Numbered from the stretch's first letter, positions 37,068-47,911 are shown. The stretch is 64,000 nt of DNA from Thermogemmatispora sp042408965 (GCA_042408965.1 JBHOQN010000008.1:1-64000), one strand, 5' to 3'. Notes: generated by a model not told the origin, from the sequence alone. Made by a program: numbers and translations.

Positions 37068-40000
37068 TCATCTATCCTCCCCGCCTGAGTTTGCTTCGTC
37101 ACTCAGGTCACCTGCGACGTTCCTGGATGTGCCCTGTTCAATTTCCTGCAAAAGCTGCTCCATGATAGCTGTCTGCTCTGGCTGTCCGGCCTGGCCACCC
37201 TCATCGATGAAAGCCGCCAGGCTAGCAATTGTAGGTGCCTCGAACAGGTACTGTAAAGGGAGCTCTATCTGGAACTCCTGGCGCAGGCGCGTGACCACCT
37301 GGGTAGCCAGGAGAGAATCGCCACCCAGCTCAGAAAAATCGTCGTGAATCCCGACCTTGCTAATTGCCAGTACCTCCTCCCAGATAGCTGCGACACGCCG
37401 CTCCGTTGAAGTTGAGGGAGCGACATACTGGCTGCTGAGCGCAGGCCTGGGGTAGCGTGAGAGCGATGACTGCTCCAGGCCGAGGTGAGTCTGGCGTAAC
37501 GACTGGCTATAGGCCAGCGCTGCCACCAGATCTCGCACGGAGACCACGACTCGCGCCGACCTGCTCCAGGCCAGGATGCGTCCGAGCGCCTCAAGACCCT
37601 CCGCAGCAGTCATCCCCTCCAACGAAGTCGCGGGCCAACGCTCTCTGGCGCTGGTCTCTGCTGAGACAGCCGTGCCCAGTGATTGCCAACGATCCCAATC
37701 AATGGCCACAACTGGGTACGGACGACGAAGGCTGGCTATCTGTGCGAACCGATCCAGGAAGGCACTGGCTGCGCAGTACGTTACCAGGCCAGGGCCCCCC
37801 ACCACCGAACGTAGCGAAGAGAATAGCAGCAGAAAATCTATCTGTTCATCGCGCAAAGCCCGGTCAAGAACCAGCGTCCCGGTAAGCTTGGCTTTAAACT
37901 CTTGTTCTACTACCTCTTGCTTCTTTAATCGAATAGTACCACCGATAACACCAACTGCAGCATGAATGACCCCCTGGATCGTTCCAAAACGTCGTCGTGT
38001 TTCGGCGAGCACCGTCCGAACCTCCTCGAGATGCGTCACATCTGCGCTCAGCGGCAAAACCTCCGCGCCGAGCGCTTCCAGCCGCCGGATACGCCGCACC
38101 TTTTCCTGAACTGTCAGTACACTTCGCGAGGCTTCCTCGGCCCTCGAAAGCTCAGTCCCAGCTTGAGCCACCTGTTGCGCGATAAAGAGCTGGCAATCGC
38201 TCTCCCGCTGGTCTGCTCCATCGCCAGGATAGGTGAGCACCGTTTGAAAACCTACCTGCTTGTACAGCGACTTCCAGGCCTCGGTCCCCAGCAGCGGTGA
38301 ATTGGTCCTTACCTCCTCATCGACAAAGTGCCACCACTCCTTGGTCAGTCCCCAGATAACGTCAACCCAGCGCTGCTCTTTCACCGTTTCAATGGAGAGG
38401 AGCAGACCATGAGGACGCAGCAGGGATTTGAGGTGACGCAGACTGGTCGCAATCTCGGGAGTGGCATGGATGACATTGAGGGCGAGAATAATATCGAAGC
38501 TCCCCTGCGCATACCCTTGCTGTTGAGGATCACGTGCAATGTCCAGGAGGCCGTACTGCATGCTGACTCCCAAGCGCGAGGTCTCCTCCTGCCACTTCAG
38601 CACAAAGGCCTTGCTAATATCCGTAAAGGTGTAGTCGAACGCATCATCTTTCAGAAGTGGAAGCAGCTCCCTCGTTAGCCTGCCATTCCCGGCCCCCACT
38701 TCCAGAATGCGTAGCCGTCTTCCGCCTACTTGCTGTGCGAGCGCCTTCAGCAGATCGCGCACGATGAGGATAGAGGCCCCCTGAGCGCTATGCTCCGCCA
38801 TGATGGTGGATATACGCTCAAGCAGTGTGGAACTGCCATGAGGGAACAATACTTGCAAGGCGTCCTTGTGGCCTGCCAGAATTTCAGAATAGTTGCGCAT
38901 ACAATGGGCAAGCATATCGAGAATAGGCGTGAAATCAGGATAGCGCGCAACCAGTGCCTGATGTAACCCATCAGGCGCCTCTACAGCCTCTCGCCCTTTC
39001 AGCACTGTCAGTGTGTTTCCTCGCACGCGCACGATTCCATCTTCATCCAGGATACGAAGCAGAGTCAGGACGAGTCTTCGATAGCGCGGTTGCACGTGCA
39101 AGCGCACAAACAGGTCTTCGAGGGTGTAGACTGTTCCCACCTGCAGATCAATCCCGCCCTCCAGTAAATAGGCATAGATATAGCATGTACACAACCGGGC
39201 GGCGAGCCCTTCGAGCTCTGGCTCAGGCGCCGGGTGTGTCCTCTCAAACTCACTCGTCACCCGCTGGCCAATCTGGGCAATCCAATCAGCCTCTTTCTGC
39301 AAATCAACGAAGCACTGATCTTCCACACCAGGGGCTTCGGGTGCGTCTACAGCCAGGAGTTCATCCCATGCTGCTCGCTCTGGCAGAGGCGTGCGCCCCA
39401 CCAATACCAGCCTTGCCTGGACACAGCGGGCCAGGTACTCGGCAACTTGCAAACCAACTGCTCCCAGTCCCCCTGTAATGATATACACCCCCCGTTTCCG
39501 CAGTCGCGCAGGCACCGCTGGAGCCGCGCCAAAGCGAGCAGGGGCAAAAGCCTGTACCAGACGCTGGCCATCGCGGTAGGCCACAACCGGCTGGGGAATC
39601 GTCTGCGTCAGTTCTGCGAGGAGTTGCTCTACGAGTTCTCGCTCCTGCCAGGACCCAGCAGCATACCAGGGGACATCTATGCTCTTGCATGTGATGGCCA
39701 TATACTCGCAAGGAATGACCATGCACGGGCCCAACACAACTGCACGCAGAGGATCAACCAGGTCTCCAGCGTACACCGCTTGCATATGGTTGGAGATCAC
39801 ATCGATGTGGACGGATTTTGCCTCCATGCGGTCGCCCAACGAGCGCGCCAGCAAAAGCAGAGCAGTAAAGTTGCGTTCCTGGACCTGAGGAGGCAGGCTG
39901 TCTTCCCTCCACTCCTCTTGCTCAAGAGGGAAAAAACTCCAGAGGTAGACAATCCTGGCTGGCAATAGATTATGTGCAGCCAACTCTTGCAGCAGTCGAT

Positions 40001-42959
40001 CATAATCACTTTGTTCGCCCGAGCGAATCTGGTAGGCCTGCGGCGCGACTCTAGCATAGTCTGAGCCAGCTACCACTGTCACAGCGGTCTGACCTGCACG
40101 TCGCAAACCATCGGCAAGCTGGTCTCCTAAATGATATGCATCGAGGAAGACGAGCCAGGGAGCCCCCTGGCTCGCAGCGAGAGGGGCGACCTCCAATGAT
40201 GGCAACGTCTGCGGCTGCCAGAAAGGATGGTAGAACCAGTCAGCGATATCAGCTTTCTTCTCAAGCGACGGCTCGGGGTGGCTCTCACTGGCTTGAGCAG
40301 GCTCGATCCAATAGCGCTGACGTTCAAAAGGATAAGTGGGGAGAGGAAGACGATGACACTGGCGCTCGCCATGCACTGCGCGCCAGTCGGCTACAACACC
40401 AGCCAGCCAGAGCTGACCCAGTGTTGTGAGAAGAGCACGCCACTCACTCTGCTGACCTTTTCCCCGCTGAAGAGAGGGAAAAACAGCCTGATTGGCGTCT
40501 GCCGCAAGCATGTGACGGGCAAACGAGCTGAGAGTCTGGCCAGGTCCCACTTCCAGAGCCAGCAGATTCTCTTCCTTCGCGAGCTCGCGCAGTCCATCAG
40601 CAAAGCGGACACAGGCCCGTAGATGGTTTGCCCAGTAGGTCGGAGTCGTCGCCATGGCGGGCGTGATCCAGGTGCCTGTTACATTGGAAAGAAGAGGTAT
40701 GGCCGGTGGAGCCAGCTTGATCGCCGAAACGCAGGTAGTGAACTGCTCCAGAATGGGCTCTACCATCGACGAGTGGAAAGCGTAGGAGGCATGTACCGTG
40801 CGCGTCGCGATTCCCCGCTCCGTCAGTTGCGCGTTCATTTGCTTCAATGCCTCGCGGGGACCAGCAACCACACAGCGGGATGGTCCATTGATCGCCGCAA
40901 CTTCCAGGCCGTCAGTCAGCCATGGGCGCAGCGCTTCCTCTGCAAGAGGCACATCAAGCATACCGCCTGGTGGAAGTTGCAACATCAGTCGTCCGCGTTC
41001 TACTACAACCTTCAGCGCATCTTCAAGCGTAAACACCCCTGCCAGGGTCGCGGCAACATACTCGCCCAGGCTATGCCCGAGTAAAGCCTGGGGACGAATT
41101 CCCCAGGCAATCCAAAGTTGGGCCAAGCTGTACTCAATGACAAAGAGCGCTACCTGGGTAAACTGTGTCTGCTGTAACTGCACAGCAGCCTGATCGGCTT
41201 GAGCGGGCGTAGGATAGATGATCGTACGCAGATCCAGGTCAAGGAGGGGCTTCAACAGCTCACAACACTGATCGACCTGGGCACGAAAGATCGACTCAGT
41301 CGCGTAGAGTTCTCGACCCATGTTCACATATTGTGCGCCCTGGCCCGGAAAGAGAAAAGCCACGCACGGCTTCGAAGCTCGCAGCGCAGCAGTTCTCACA
41401 CGCCCGGGCTGGCGCTCACTGAGGGCGTGCAGCGCATCATCACGCCCAGAGCAAACAAGCATGCGACGATGACGAAAGGCTTTCCGTCCTATCTGGAGAG
41501 TTGCGGCCACATCAGCCAGATCAAGGTCCGGCCGCTCTCGCAGGTAGCGCACGAGATCATCGGTTAACCGGTCGAGGGCCGTCTCCGTTCGGGCAGAGAG
41601 CAGGAGCAAGTGCCAGTTGCCTGCAGGAGGTCGCGCCACTGACCGGACTGGGGCCTCCTCCAGAATCAGATGCACATTGGTGCCCCCAATGCCAAACGAA
41701 CTTACCCCAGCTCGCCGCGGTTCATTTTCCACCTTCCAATCGCGCAGAGATGTGTTGATATAGAAAGGACTGTTGGCGAAGTCAATCTGTGGATTAGGGC
41801 GCGTAAAATGGAGACTAGGTGGTAACTTGCGATGCACAATAGCCTGTACTGTCTTTATTAATCCAGCGATACCAGCTCCAACATCAAGATGTCCTATATT
41901 TGTTTTTACCGATCCTATTGCACAAAATCCATTTTTATCTGTAAAATATCGAAAAGCTCTAGTTAGTGCAGCTATTTCAATAGGGTCTCCAAGTATCGTT
42001 CCTGTGCCGTGGGCCTCTACGTAGCCGATGGTATCGGCACTGACCTCCGCCATCAAGAGAGCAGCTCTGATGACCCTACTCTGTCCCTCAACACTGGGAG
42101 CTGTATATCCAGCTTTGAGGGCTCCATCGTTATTCATGGCAGATCCCTTAATGACCGCGTAGATGGAATCACCATCAGCCAGCGCATCCTCCAGGCGCTT
42201 CAGTACGACCACCCCTCCACCACTACCTCTGACAATACCTCGACCATCAGCATCAAAAGCGCGGCAATGGCCATCAGGGGAATCGATACTGCCCGGTCGA
42301 TACAGGTAGCCAGCTTTCTGAGGAAAGCGAATCGATATCCCGCCCGCCAGAGCCATATCGCATTCACCGCTCAACAACCCCTGACACGCCATATGTACAG
42401 CCACCAGAGAGGTAGAACAGGCTGATTGCACCGTGACGCTCGGCCCTGAGAGATTCAATTTATAAGAGGTGCGAGTGCTGATATAGTCTTTATCATTGCC
42501 AATGGCAATTTGCCGATCATCCGCAAGGTGGACCAGTTCGGGATGAGAGGCAATGTTGTATAGCAGGTAACTGTTCATGCCAACGCCAGCATAGACTCCC
42601 ACCCGTCCCCTGACCTGATCACCCACATATCCGGCCTGTTCGAGAGCTTCCCAGCAGCACTCCAGCCAGAGGCGATGCTGAGGATCCATAAGTTCCGCTT
42701 CCCTGGGCGGAATCTCAAAAAACTGCGCGTCGAAAAGATCAGGTCCGTCCAGCGCCCCTCTGGCACGCACATAGGAAGGGTCACTCAGCAGCTCCGGATC
42801 AACACCGGATGCAAGGAGCTCCTCACGAGTGAAGAAGGTAATCGATTCGACGCCGTTCGCGATATTGTGCCAGAACTGTTGGACTGTGCTGGCTCCCGGA
42901 AAGCGGCCACTCATGCCTATAATGGCAATTTCCAACCCGCTAAGCTGCTCTTTAGACAT
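37068..42959 (-). CDS. type I PKS module: KS-AT-KR(with inserted C-methyltransferase)-ACP
   Basis: The protein has 1963 residues. KS (9-435): Cys181, His317, His357. AT (535-835): Ser630 in GHSLGE; the specificity segment is YAFH (726-729), nearer the malonyl HAFH than the methylmalonyl YASH. KR structural half about 905-1135. KR catalytic half: NADPH motif TGGLGAVG at 1161-1168, then interrupted near 1205 by a methyltransferase (about 1210-1610; LEVGAGNGRLT at 1418-1428) and resumed at VRRIRRLEALGAEV. The active residues Lys1690, Ser1714 and Tyr1727 are present; the usual Asn is Ser1731. ACP: GGDSLL with Ser1881. No DH or ER, so the expected unit is alpha-methyl-beta-hydroxy. The upstream NRPS ends in a basic helical tail suited to docking on this KS. 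Confidence 0.94.
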   Translation of the reverse strand: MSKEQLSGLEIAIIGMSGRFPGASTVQQFWHNIANGVESITFFTREELLASGVDPELLSDPSYVRARGALDGPDLFDAQFFEIPPREAELMDPQHRLWLECCWEALEQAGYVGDQVRGRVGVYAGVGMNSYLLYNIASHPELVHLADDRQIAIGNDKDYISTRTSYKLNLSGPSVTVQSACSTSLVAVHMACQGLLSGECDMALAGGISIRFPQKAGYLYRPGSIDSPDGHCRAFDADGRGIVRGSGGGVVVLKRLEDALADGDSIYAVIKGSAMNNDGALKAGYTAPSVEGQSRVIRAALLMAEVSADTIGYVEAHGTGTILGDPIEIAALTRAFRYFTDKNGFCAIGSVKTNIGHLDVGAGIAGLIKTVQAIVHRKLPPSLHFTRPNPQIDFANSPFYINTSLRDWKVENEPRRAGVSSFGIGGTNVHLILEEAPVRSVARPPAGNWHLLLLSARTETALDRLTDDLVRYLRERPDLDLADVAATLQIGRKAFRHRRMLVCSGRDDALHALSERQPGRVRTAALRASKPCVAFLFPGQGAQYVNMGRELYATESIFRAQVDQCCELLKPLLDLDLRTIIYPTPAQADQAAVQLQQTQFTQVALFVIEYSLAQLWIAWGIRPQALLGHSLGEYVAATLAGVFTLEDALKVVVERGRLMLQLPPGGMLDVPLAEEALRPWLTDGLEVAAINGPSRCVVAGPREALKQMNAQLTERGIATRTVHASYAFHSSMVEPILEQFTTCVSAIKLAPPAIPLLSNVTGTWITPAMATTPTYWANHLRACVRFADGLRELAKEENLLALEVGPGQTLSSFARHMLAADANQAVFPSLQRGKGQQSEWRALLTTLGQLWLAGVVADWRAVHGERQCHRLPLPTYPFERQRYWIEPAQASESHPEPSLEKKADIADWFYHPFWQPQTLPSLEVAPLAASQGAPWLVFLDAYHLGDQLADGLRRAGQTAVTVVAGSDYARVAPQAYQIRSGEQSDYDRLLQELAAHNLLPARIVYLWSFFPLEQEEWREDSLPPQVQERNFTALLLLARSLGDRMEAKSVHIDVISNHMQAVYAGDLVDPLRAVVLGPCMVIPCEYMAITCKSIDVPWYAAGSWQERELVEQLLAELTQTIPQPVVAYRDGQRLVQAFAPARFGAAPAVPARLRKRGVYIITGGLGAVGLQVAEYLARCVQARLVLVGRTPLPERAAWDELLAVDAPEAPGVEDQCFVDLQKEADWIAQIGQRVTSEFERTHPAPEPELEGLAARLCTCYIYAYLLEGGIDLQVGTVYTLEDLFVRLHVQPRYRRLVLTLLRILDEDGIVRVRGNTLTVLKGREAVEAPDGLHQALVARYPDFTPILDMLAHCMRNYSEILAGHKDALQVLFPHGSSTLLERISTIMAEHSAQGASILIVRDLLKALAQQVGGRRLRILEVGAGNGRLTRELLPLLKDDAFDYTFTDISKAFVLKWQEETSRLGVSMQYGLLDIARDPQQQGYAQGSFDIILALNVIHATPEIATSLRHLKSLLRPHGLLLSIETVKEQRWVDVIWGLTKEWWHFVDEEVRTNSPLLGTEAWKSLYKQVGFQTVLTYPGDGADQRESDCQLFIAQQVAQAGTELSRAEEASRSVLTVQEKVRRIRRLEALGAEVLPLSADVTHLEEVRTVLAETRRRFGTIQGVIHAAVGVIGGTIRLKKQEVVEQEFKAKLTGTLVLDRALRDEQIDFLLLFSSLRSVVGGPGLVTYCAASAFLDRFAQIASLRRPYPVVAIDWDRWQSLGTAVSAETSARERWPATSLEGMTAAEGLEALGRILAWSRSARVVVSVRDLVAALAYSQSLRQTHLGLEQSSLSRYPRPALSSQYVAPSTSTERRVAAIWEEVLAISKVGIHDDFSELGGDSLLATQVVTRLRQEFQIELPLQYLFEAPTIASLAAFIDEGGQAGQPEQTAIMEQLLQEIEQGTSRNVAGDLSDEANSGGEDR

Positions 42960-42983
42960 AGAGACCTCTGAACGTGAAACTCT

Positions 42984-45900
42984 CTATAGATCCTGTTTAG
43001 CCTGATATCTTCGCTTTAGACGCTTTAGCCGCTCTTTTCCATCCCGTAGCCTATCCTCCAGTTCCTCAAACGGCTCTGGAGATCCTGATGACTCTCGAGA
43101 CCCCGATAGATAGTCAGCCAGCGCACTGATAGTGGTATAGCGAAATAAATCGACCACAGGAAAATCTTTTTGGAATAGATCGCGCAGCCGATTATAGACA
43201 CGCAGTAGCAGCACACTATGTCCTCCCAGATCGAAGAAATTCTCATCGACACCCACCCGTTCACGCTGCAACACCTCGGCCCAGACACTCGCGATCAGGC
43301 GCTCGGCCTCTGTTTCGGGCGCGCGAAAGGGTTGACCGGTCTGCAGGGGCAGCTGCGAGGTCGGAGGCGGCAAACGTCCGCGATCCACTTTGCCGCTGGC
43401 CAAGCGAGGCAACTCATCCAGTGGAACCAGCGCCGCTGGTACCATATAGGAGGGCAGCGATCCTTTGAGGAAAGCGAACAACGCCGAGAGCGAGGGCGTG
43501 GGCACCTCGGGTAAGAAGGTCACATAGGCAATGAGCTGCTGATCACCCTCCACATCCGCCCGGCTGATCACTACCGCATCCCTTATACCGGGATACTGGC
43601 GTAGCTGCCCCTCGATCTCGCCCAGCTCGATGCGGAAGCCGCGCAGCTTCACCTGTTGATCCACACGACCCAGATACTCGATATGCCCATCAGGCAAGAA
43701 TCGTACTCGGTCGCCTGTACGATACAGACGCGCTCCTGGCTCTTCACTGTAAGGATTGGGAAGAAAGCGCTCCGCGGTAAGAGCCGGACGCTGTACATAG
43801 CCACGTCCCACACCGGCTCCCCCGATATAGAGTTCGGCTGGCACTCCTATAGGAACCTGTTGCAGATAGGCATCGAGTACATAGACTTGACTCCCGCGAA
43901 AGGGTCCCCCAATGATCACCTGACGAGATCTGGGACAATCTCCCGCCTGCTCTTCATAGTATGTTGTATCAATGGTCGCTTCAGTTACCCCATAGGAGTT
44001 AATACATCGGACAGGCTTCCCCCAACACTCTCTGAGGCGCGCAAAATCATCGCCAGACCAGCTCTCCGAACCCACAACCACCACACGCAGCGAGTCATCG
44101 ATCGTCTGGCCCTCCAGATAGCGCAGCAGCAATCGCAGCACAGTCGGTACGAACTCGGCGTGGGTCACGCCTTCCTCTCGTATGATACTGTACAGCCGTC
44201 TGGCGTCCACCAAGTACTCCCGCTGAACCAGCACCAGCCTGCCACCAGAACCCAGTGCGCGCATAAAGTCAGCCGCGAAGACATCAAACGAGAAACTGGC
44301 CATCTGCAGATGGCAGGTAGGCTCGGAGAGTAGGTCGTAGGCTTCGGCCCAGGCCCAATAGCTATGCAAGAGATTCCCATGCGTAATCATGCAGCCTTTG
44401 GGCCTTCCAGTAGAGCCTGAAGTATAGATCACATAGGCGAGATTCGCTGTCGTCACCGCGCTGATGGGAGCAGACTCTTCCTGCTGCTCGATGAGCTGCC
44501 AATCGGTATCGAGACGGAGGCAAGGCAAGGAGAGATCCGCGCCATCGCACACGAAGCCCTCTTTTGTAATGAGGACGGTGACCTGCGCCTCACGAAGCAC
44601 GAAGCGCAGCCTCTCAGCTGATCCGACCTGGTCGAGTGGCACATAGGCGCCACCCGCCTTTAGTACAGCAAGCACAGAGATGATCAGCTCAGGGGAGCGA
44701 TCCAAGGCGATGCCCACATAGTACTCTGGGCCTACACCATATCGCGCCAGGCAGTGCGCGAGCTGATTGGCGCGCCTTACTAGCTCTCCATAGGTCAACA
44801 TCAGCCCGTCGCTGACCACAGCCACTCGGTCAGGAGTGAGACGCGCCTGTTCATCTATCCAACGGTGCACAGTCATGTCGGGCACGACTGACCGTCGCGT
44901 TTGATTGACCTCTACCAGCAAGCGCTTCTCTTGCGCCGTCAGAACATCCACTTCGTGGACGAACAGCTTGCTATTATCCTGCAAGCGATCAATGATCTGA
45001 TCGACGATCTGAACGAAGTGCTGTACCACTCGCTCCTGTTGCTCGTCAGTGAAAACCGTCGTATGAAAGTCGAAATTGAGCACAATGCTCTCTGCACGCA
45101 CAAAATCATGGACCTGGATTGCCAAGCTGTCACTCCCGTAGCCCGGATGCAGCCACTCAACGGCAAAGGGAGAACCCAGAAAGTCTGTGGCCCCAAAGGC
45201 CTGATAGTTCATCAAAACATCATAGAGTTTATTTTGCATATGAGGAGATATTGTATAGCGACTATGCATAAGTATATCGAAGAGTTCCTTCTTCACCTTG
45301 TTCACTAGTTCTGAAAATGTGTCTTCGGGCTGTACTTCAATGCACAGCGGCAATACTTCCATAAACAGACCAAGCGTCGCCTTAAAGGCCTTTGTTCGGC
45401 GATTATGAAAGGGAACCCCTATGACAACGGAGCGCTGTCCACCCTGGCGCTGCAAATAGATACACATAGCCGCCAGAAAGAGAGTGAGCAATGACAGGTC
45501 CAGGGTAGCAGTAGCCAGATCACGACGCATAGCCATGCGCTTGAGTCGCTTCGTTCGTTCGGGCCCGAGCGGGTAGACCACGCGCTTTATCGATCCGGCG
45601 GCTGCAGCGGCGCGCGTACCGTAAAACGTTAGCGGTTCGCGTTCTGGAGCCAATTTCTGTCGCCAATACTCCTGCGCTTTTTTATAGCGCTCAGTTCCGT
45701 ACTGGGAACGCTCAAAGTCGCAATAGTCTTTGAACGGTGGAAGCTCTACGCGCTCTGGAAGGCTTCCACACAGAGCACGAGCGTAGAGCTTGGCAAGCTG
45801 CTGAAAGAGAATATATGAGGAAAAACCGTCTGAGATCATATGATGATAGCAAATATACCAGAAAAAACGGCACTGATCGACTTTGATGAGCAGTGCATCA

Positions 45901-47738
45901 AATAGCCGCTTTTCCATATCGAAGGGCTGCTGACAGCGTTTTCTGACCAGCTGCATCGCTTCCTCTACAGGATGCTGAGCCAACGAGTAATCTCTATACT
46001 CCAGACACTCATCGAAGCGGGGTAACAACTCCTGGCGCGGAACGCCAGCGCGCTCGAAAATCACTGTACGGAATGCATCACTGGAATTGATCACCGTGCG
46101 AAAAGCGCGCTGGAAGTGAGTCGGATCGATGGCCAGGGGAAAATCAAAGACCATAGCGATATTATAGAGAGGCATAGCTGGCTGAAGTTTCTGGCTCAAC
46201 CAGATAAGTACCTGGCTCTTTGTCAGATTCGAGGCCAGATAGAGATCGAGCAGCCTGGCTGGGCGAGTCCCCGAGACAAGGAGAGTCGAAACCGGCCACT
46301 CTGGATGCGCCAACGCCAGGGCCAGTAGCTGCTGGAGACGGGCACTCCACCGCTGAATTGTGGCTACCTCAAAGAGGTCATTATTATATTCAAAAGAACC
46401 CTCCACTCCCTCTGAACCTCGATCCCTCACATAGAGTGTCAGGTCTATCTTCGCCGTTCCTGGATCAATGCAGATGGGAAGAAATGACAGCGATGGCTGC
46501 TCAATCCGACCGTCAAAGGCTGTCTGGAAGGTAAAGCCAACACGAGTCAGGGAGAACCCCCCAGGCGTTCGGTGAAGACGAATGTTCTCGAGAATCTTCT
46601 CAATCGGCACATCTTGATGTTGAAAAGCCTCAAAGGTGCTGATGTGAACCCGCCGCAACAGCTCGCGAAAGTCTGGCTCGTCAGTCAGGTCGATATGCAA
46701 AAGCAGTGTATTGACGAATAAGCCGATCAGATGTTCAAACTCAACCCGACTCCGCCCAGAGAGCGGAGTGCTGACGACCAGCTTCGTCTGCCCAGTGCAA
46801 TCGTACAGGAAGAGGAGAAATGCGGCCAGCATCAGGATCGAGAAGGTAATCCCCTCTGCACGACTAAAGGCTTTGCTGGCAGCTGAGAGTTCGCGCGCGA
46901 AGGTGAATGCATACAGCCCTCCCTGGAAGGTCTGCACTGGTAATCGCGGTCGGTCAGTCGGAAGCTCCACAGGTTCAGAGAGTCCCGCTAGCTGGCGCTT
47001 CCAGTAGGCAAGTGCTGCTTCCCCCAGCTTTCCCTGCCATACCTGACGCTGCCAGATGACGTAATCAGTATACTGGATAGGCAGGGCGGGTAGTTGTGGT
47101 GTGCGATCATTGGCATAGGCTTCATAGAGGTGTATCAGTTCTTGAAGAAATATTCTATCAGACCCTCCATCTGAGACGAGATGATGCATCGACAGAACCA
47201 ATAGATGCTCCTCTGGCGTGTAGCGTAGAAGCATTGCACGAATAACGGCACCCTGACGCAGGTCAAAAGGCAGCCGTACCATAGCGGTGGCTAACTGGAG
47301 TGCCAGACGCTCTCGCTCGGCAGGAGGCACACTCAACTCGATCACTGGCAAGGAGAGACGCCACACCGCTTGAGGAGCCTGGTACGTGCCCCGCTCGGTA
47401 GAAAAGAACGCCATACGCAAAGCTTCGTGGCGGAGGATCATCTCATCTAACGCCCGCTCCAGCACGCCCACATCGAGCAAACCTTTCACCAGGAAAACCA
47501 CCGGTCGGTTATAGATGGACGTACCTGGATTCAGTTGCTCCGCAATCCAGAGGCTCTCCTGCGCGAATGACAGAGGGACAGGCCCGCCTCCAGCAGAACG
47601 CTTGAGCACCTGCCCCTGGTCCCCCTCGCGTCTCTGGCTACGGAGCTTCCTTTCCAACAGTGCCCGCTTGGCTGGCGAAAGGGCAGCGATACGCTCTGCA
47701 AGATCACCGTCAGATTCCTGAGGTGGCCGGGACATCAT
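42984..47738 (-). CDS. NRPS: C-C-A(basic residue)-T
   Basis: A 1584-residue protein. C1 (50-480) has HHLVSDG (185-191). C2 (about 500-925), of a clearly different subtype, has HHMISDG (632-638). The adenylation domain spans about 965-1460 and the carrier has Ser1508 (LGGHSV). The A pocket reads D-V-A-E-V-V-S-I-D-K, close to the ornithine/diaminobutyrate family code D-V-G-E-I-G-S-I-D-K; the Glu and Asp fit a second amino group. It is the second protein of the operon, after the acyl ligase-ACP, so one C probably attaches the starter acyl group. The tail (ELEDRLRDGKERLKRLKRRY) is charged and helical. AAGGAGG lies 10 nt before ATGATG, so either ATG may serve. Confidence 0.94.
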   Translation of the reverse strand: MMSRPPQESDGDLAERIAALSPAKRALLERKLRSQRREGDQGQVLKRSAGGGPVPLSFAQESLWIAEQLNPGTSIYNRPVVFLVKGLLDVGVLERALDEMILRHEALRMAFFSTERGTYQAPQAVWRLSLPVIELSVPPAERERLALQLATAMVRLPFDLRQGAVIRAMLLRYTPEEHLLVLSMHHLVSDGGSDRIFLQELIHLYEAYANDRTPQLPALPIQYTDYVIWQRQVWQGKLGEAALAYWKRQLAGLSEPVELPTDRPRLPVQTFQGGLYAFTFARELSAASKAFSRAEGITFSILMLAAFLLFLYDCTGQTKLVVSTPLSGRSRVEFEHLIGLFVNTLLLHIDLTDEPDFRELLRRVHISTFEAFQHQDVPIEKILENIRLHRTPGGFSLTRVGFTFQTAFDGRIEQPSLSFLPICIDPGTAKIDLTLYVRDRGSEGVEGSFEYNNDLFEVATIQRWSARLQQLLALALAHPEWPVSTLLVSGTRPARLLDLYLASNLTKSQVLIWLSQKLQPAMPLYNIAMVFDFPLAIDPTHFQRAFRTVINSSDAFRTVIFERAGVPRQELLPRFDECLEYRDYSLAQHPVEEAMQLVRKRCQQPFDMEKRLFDALLIKVDQCRFFWYICYHHMISDGFSSYILFQQLAKLYARALCGSLPERVELPPFKDYCDFERSQYGTERYKKAQEYWRQKLAPEREPLTFYGTRAAAAAGSIKRVVYPLGPERTKRLKRMAMRRDLATATLDLSLLTLFLAAMCIYLQRQGGQRSVVIGVPFHNRRTKAFKATLGLFMEVLPLCIEVQPEDTFSELVNKVKKELFDILMHSRYTISPHMQNKLYDVLMNYQAFGATDFLGSPFAVEWLHPGYGSDSLAIQVHDFVRAESIVLNFDFHTTVFTDEQQERVVQHFVQIVDQIIDRLQDNSKLFVHEVDVLTAQEKRLLVEVNQTRRSVVPDMTVHRWIDEQARLTPDRVAVVSDGLMLTYGELVRRANQLAHCLARYGVGPEYYVGIALDRSPELIISVLAVLKAGGAYVPLDQVGSAERLRFVLREAQVTVLITKEGFVCDGADLSLPCLRLDTDWQLIEQQEESAPISAVTTANLAYVIYTSGSTGRPKGCMITHGNLLHSYWAWAEAYDLLSEPTCHLQMASFSFDVFAADFMRALGSGGRLVLVQREYLVDARRLYSIIREEGVTHAEFVPTVLRLLLRYLEGQTIDDSLRVVVVGSESWSGDDFARLRECWGKPVRCINSYGVTEATIDTTYYEEQAGDCPRSRQVIIGGPFRGSQVYVLDAYLQQVPIGVPAELYIGGAGVGRGYVQRPALTAERFLPNPYSEEPGARLYRTGDRVRFLPDGHIEYLGRVDQQVKLRGFRIELGEIEGQLRQYPGIRDAVVISRADVEGDQQLIAYVTFLPEVPTPSLSALFAFLKGSLPSYMVPAALVPLDELPRLASGKVDRGRLPPPTSQLPLQTGQPFRAPETEAERLIASVWAEVLQRERVGVDENFFDLGGHSVLLLRVYNRLRDLFQKDFPVVDLFRYTTISALADYLSGSRESSGSPEPFEELEDRLRDGKERLKRLKRRYQAKQDL

Positions 47739-47776
47739 CGTGTACCGTCCTCCTTGAACTTACCAAATACAGCTTG

Positions 47777-47799
47777 GCAGGCTATGCATGATAGCCTGT
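47777..47799. repeat. 8-bp inverted repeat CAGGCTAT...ATAGCCTG
   Basis: A perfect stem (47778-47785 with 47791-47798) with a 5-nt loop, about 40 bp upstream of the ribosome-binding site of the C-C-A-T gene, in a 213-bp gap. It may be an mRNA hairpin or protein site; no T-run follows. Confidence 0.4.
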
Positions 47800-47911
47800 G
47801 AGCATAGAATGCTTGTAAGGGAACAGCGTGGGTGGCTGCACCCGCGAGCTGACTCTGCTTACTCTACAGTCGAAGCATATCCGGCTGCCATCGCGCCTTT
47901 CTGATCGTCAA

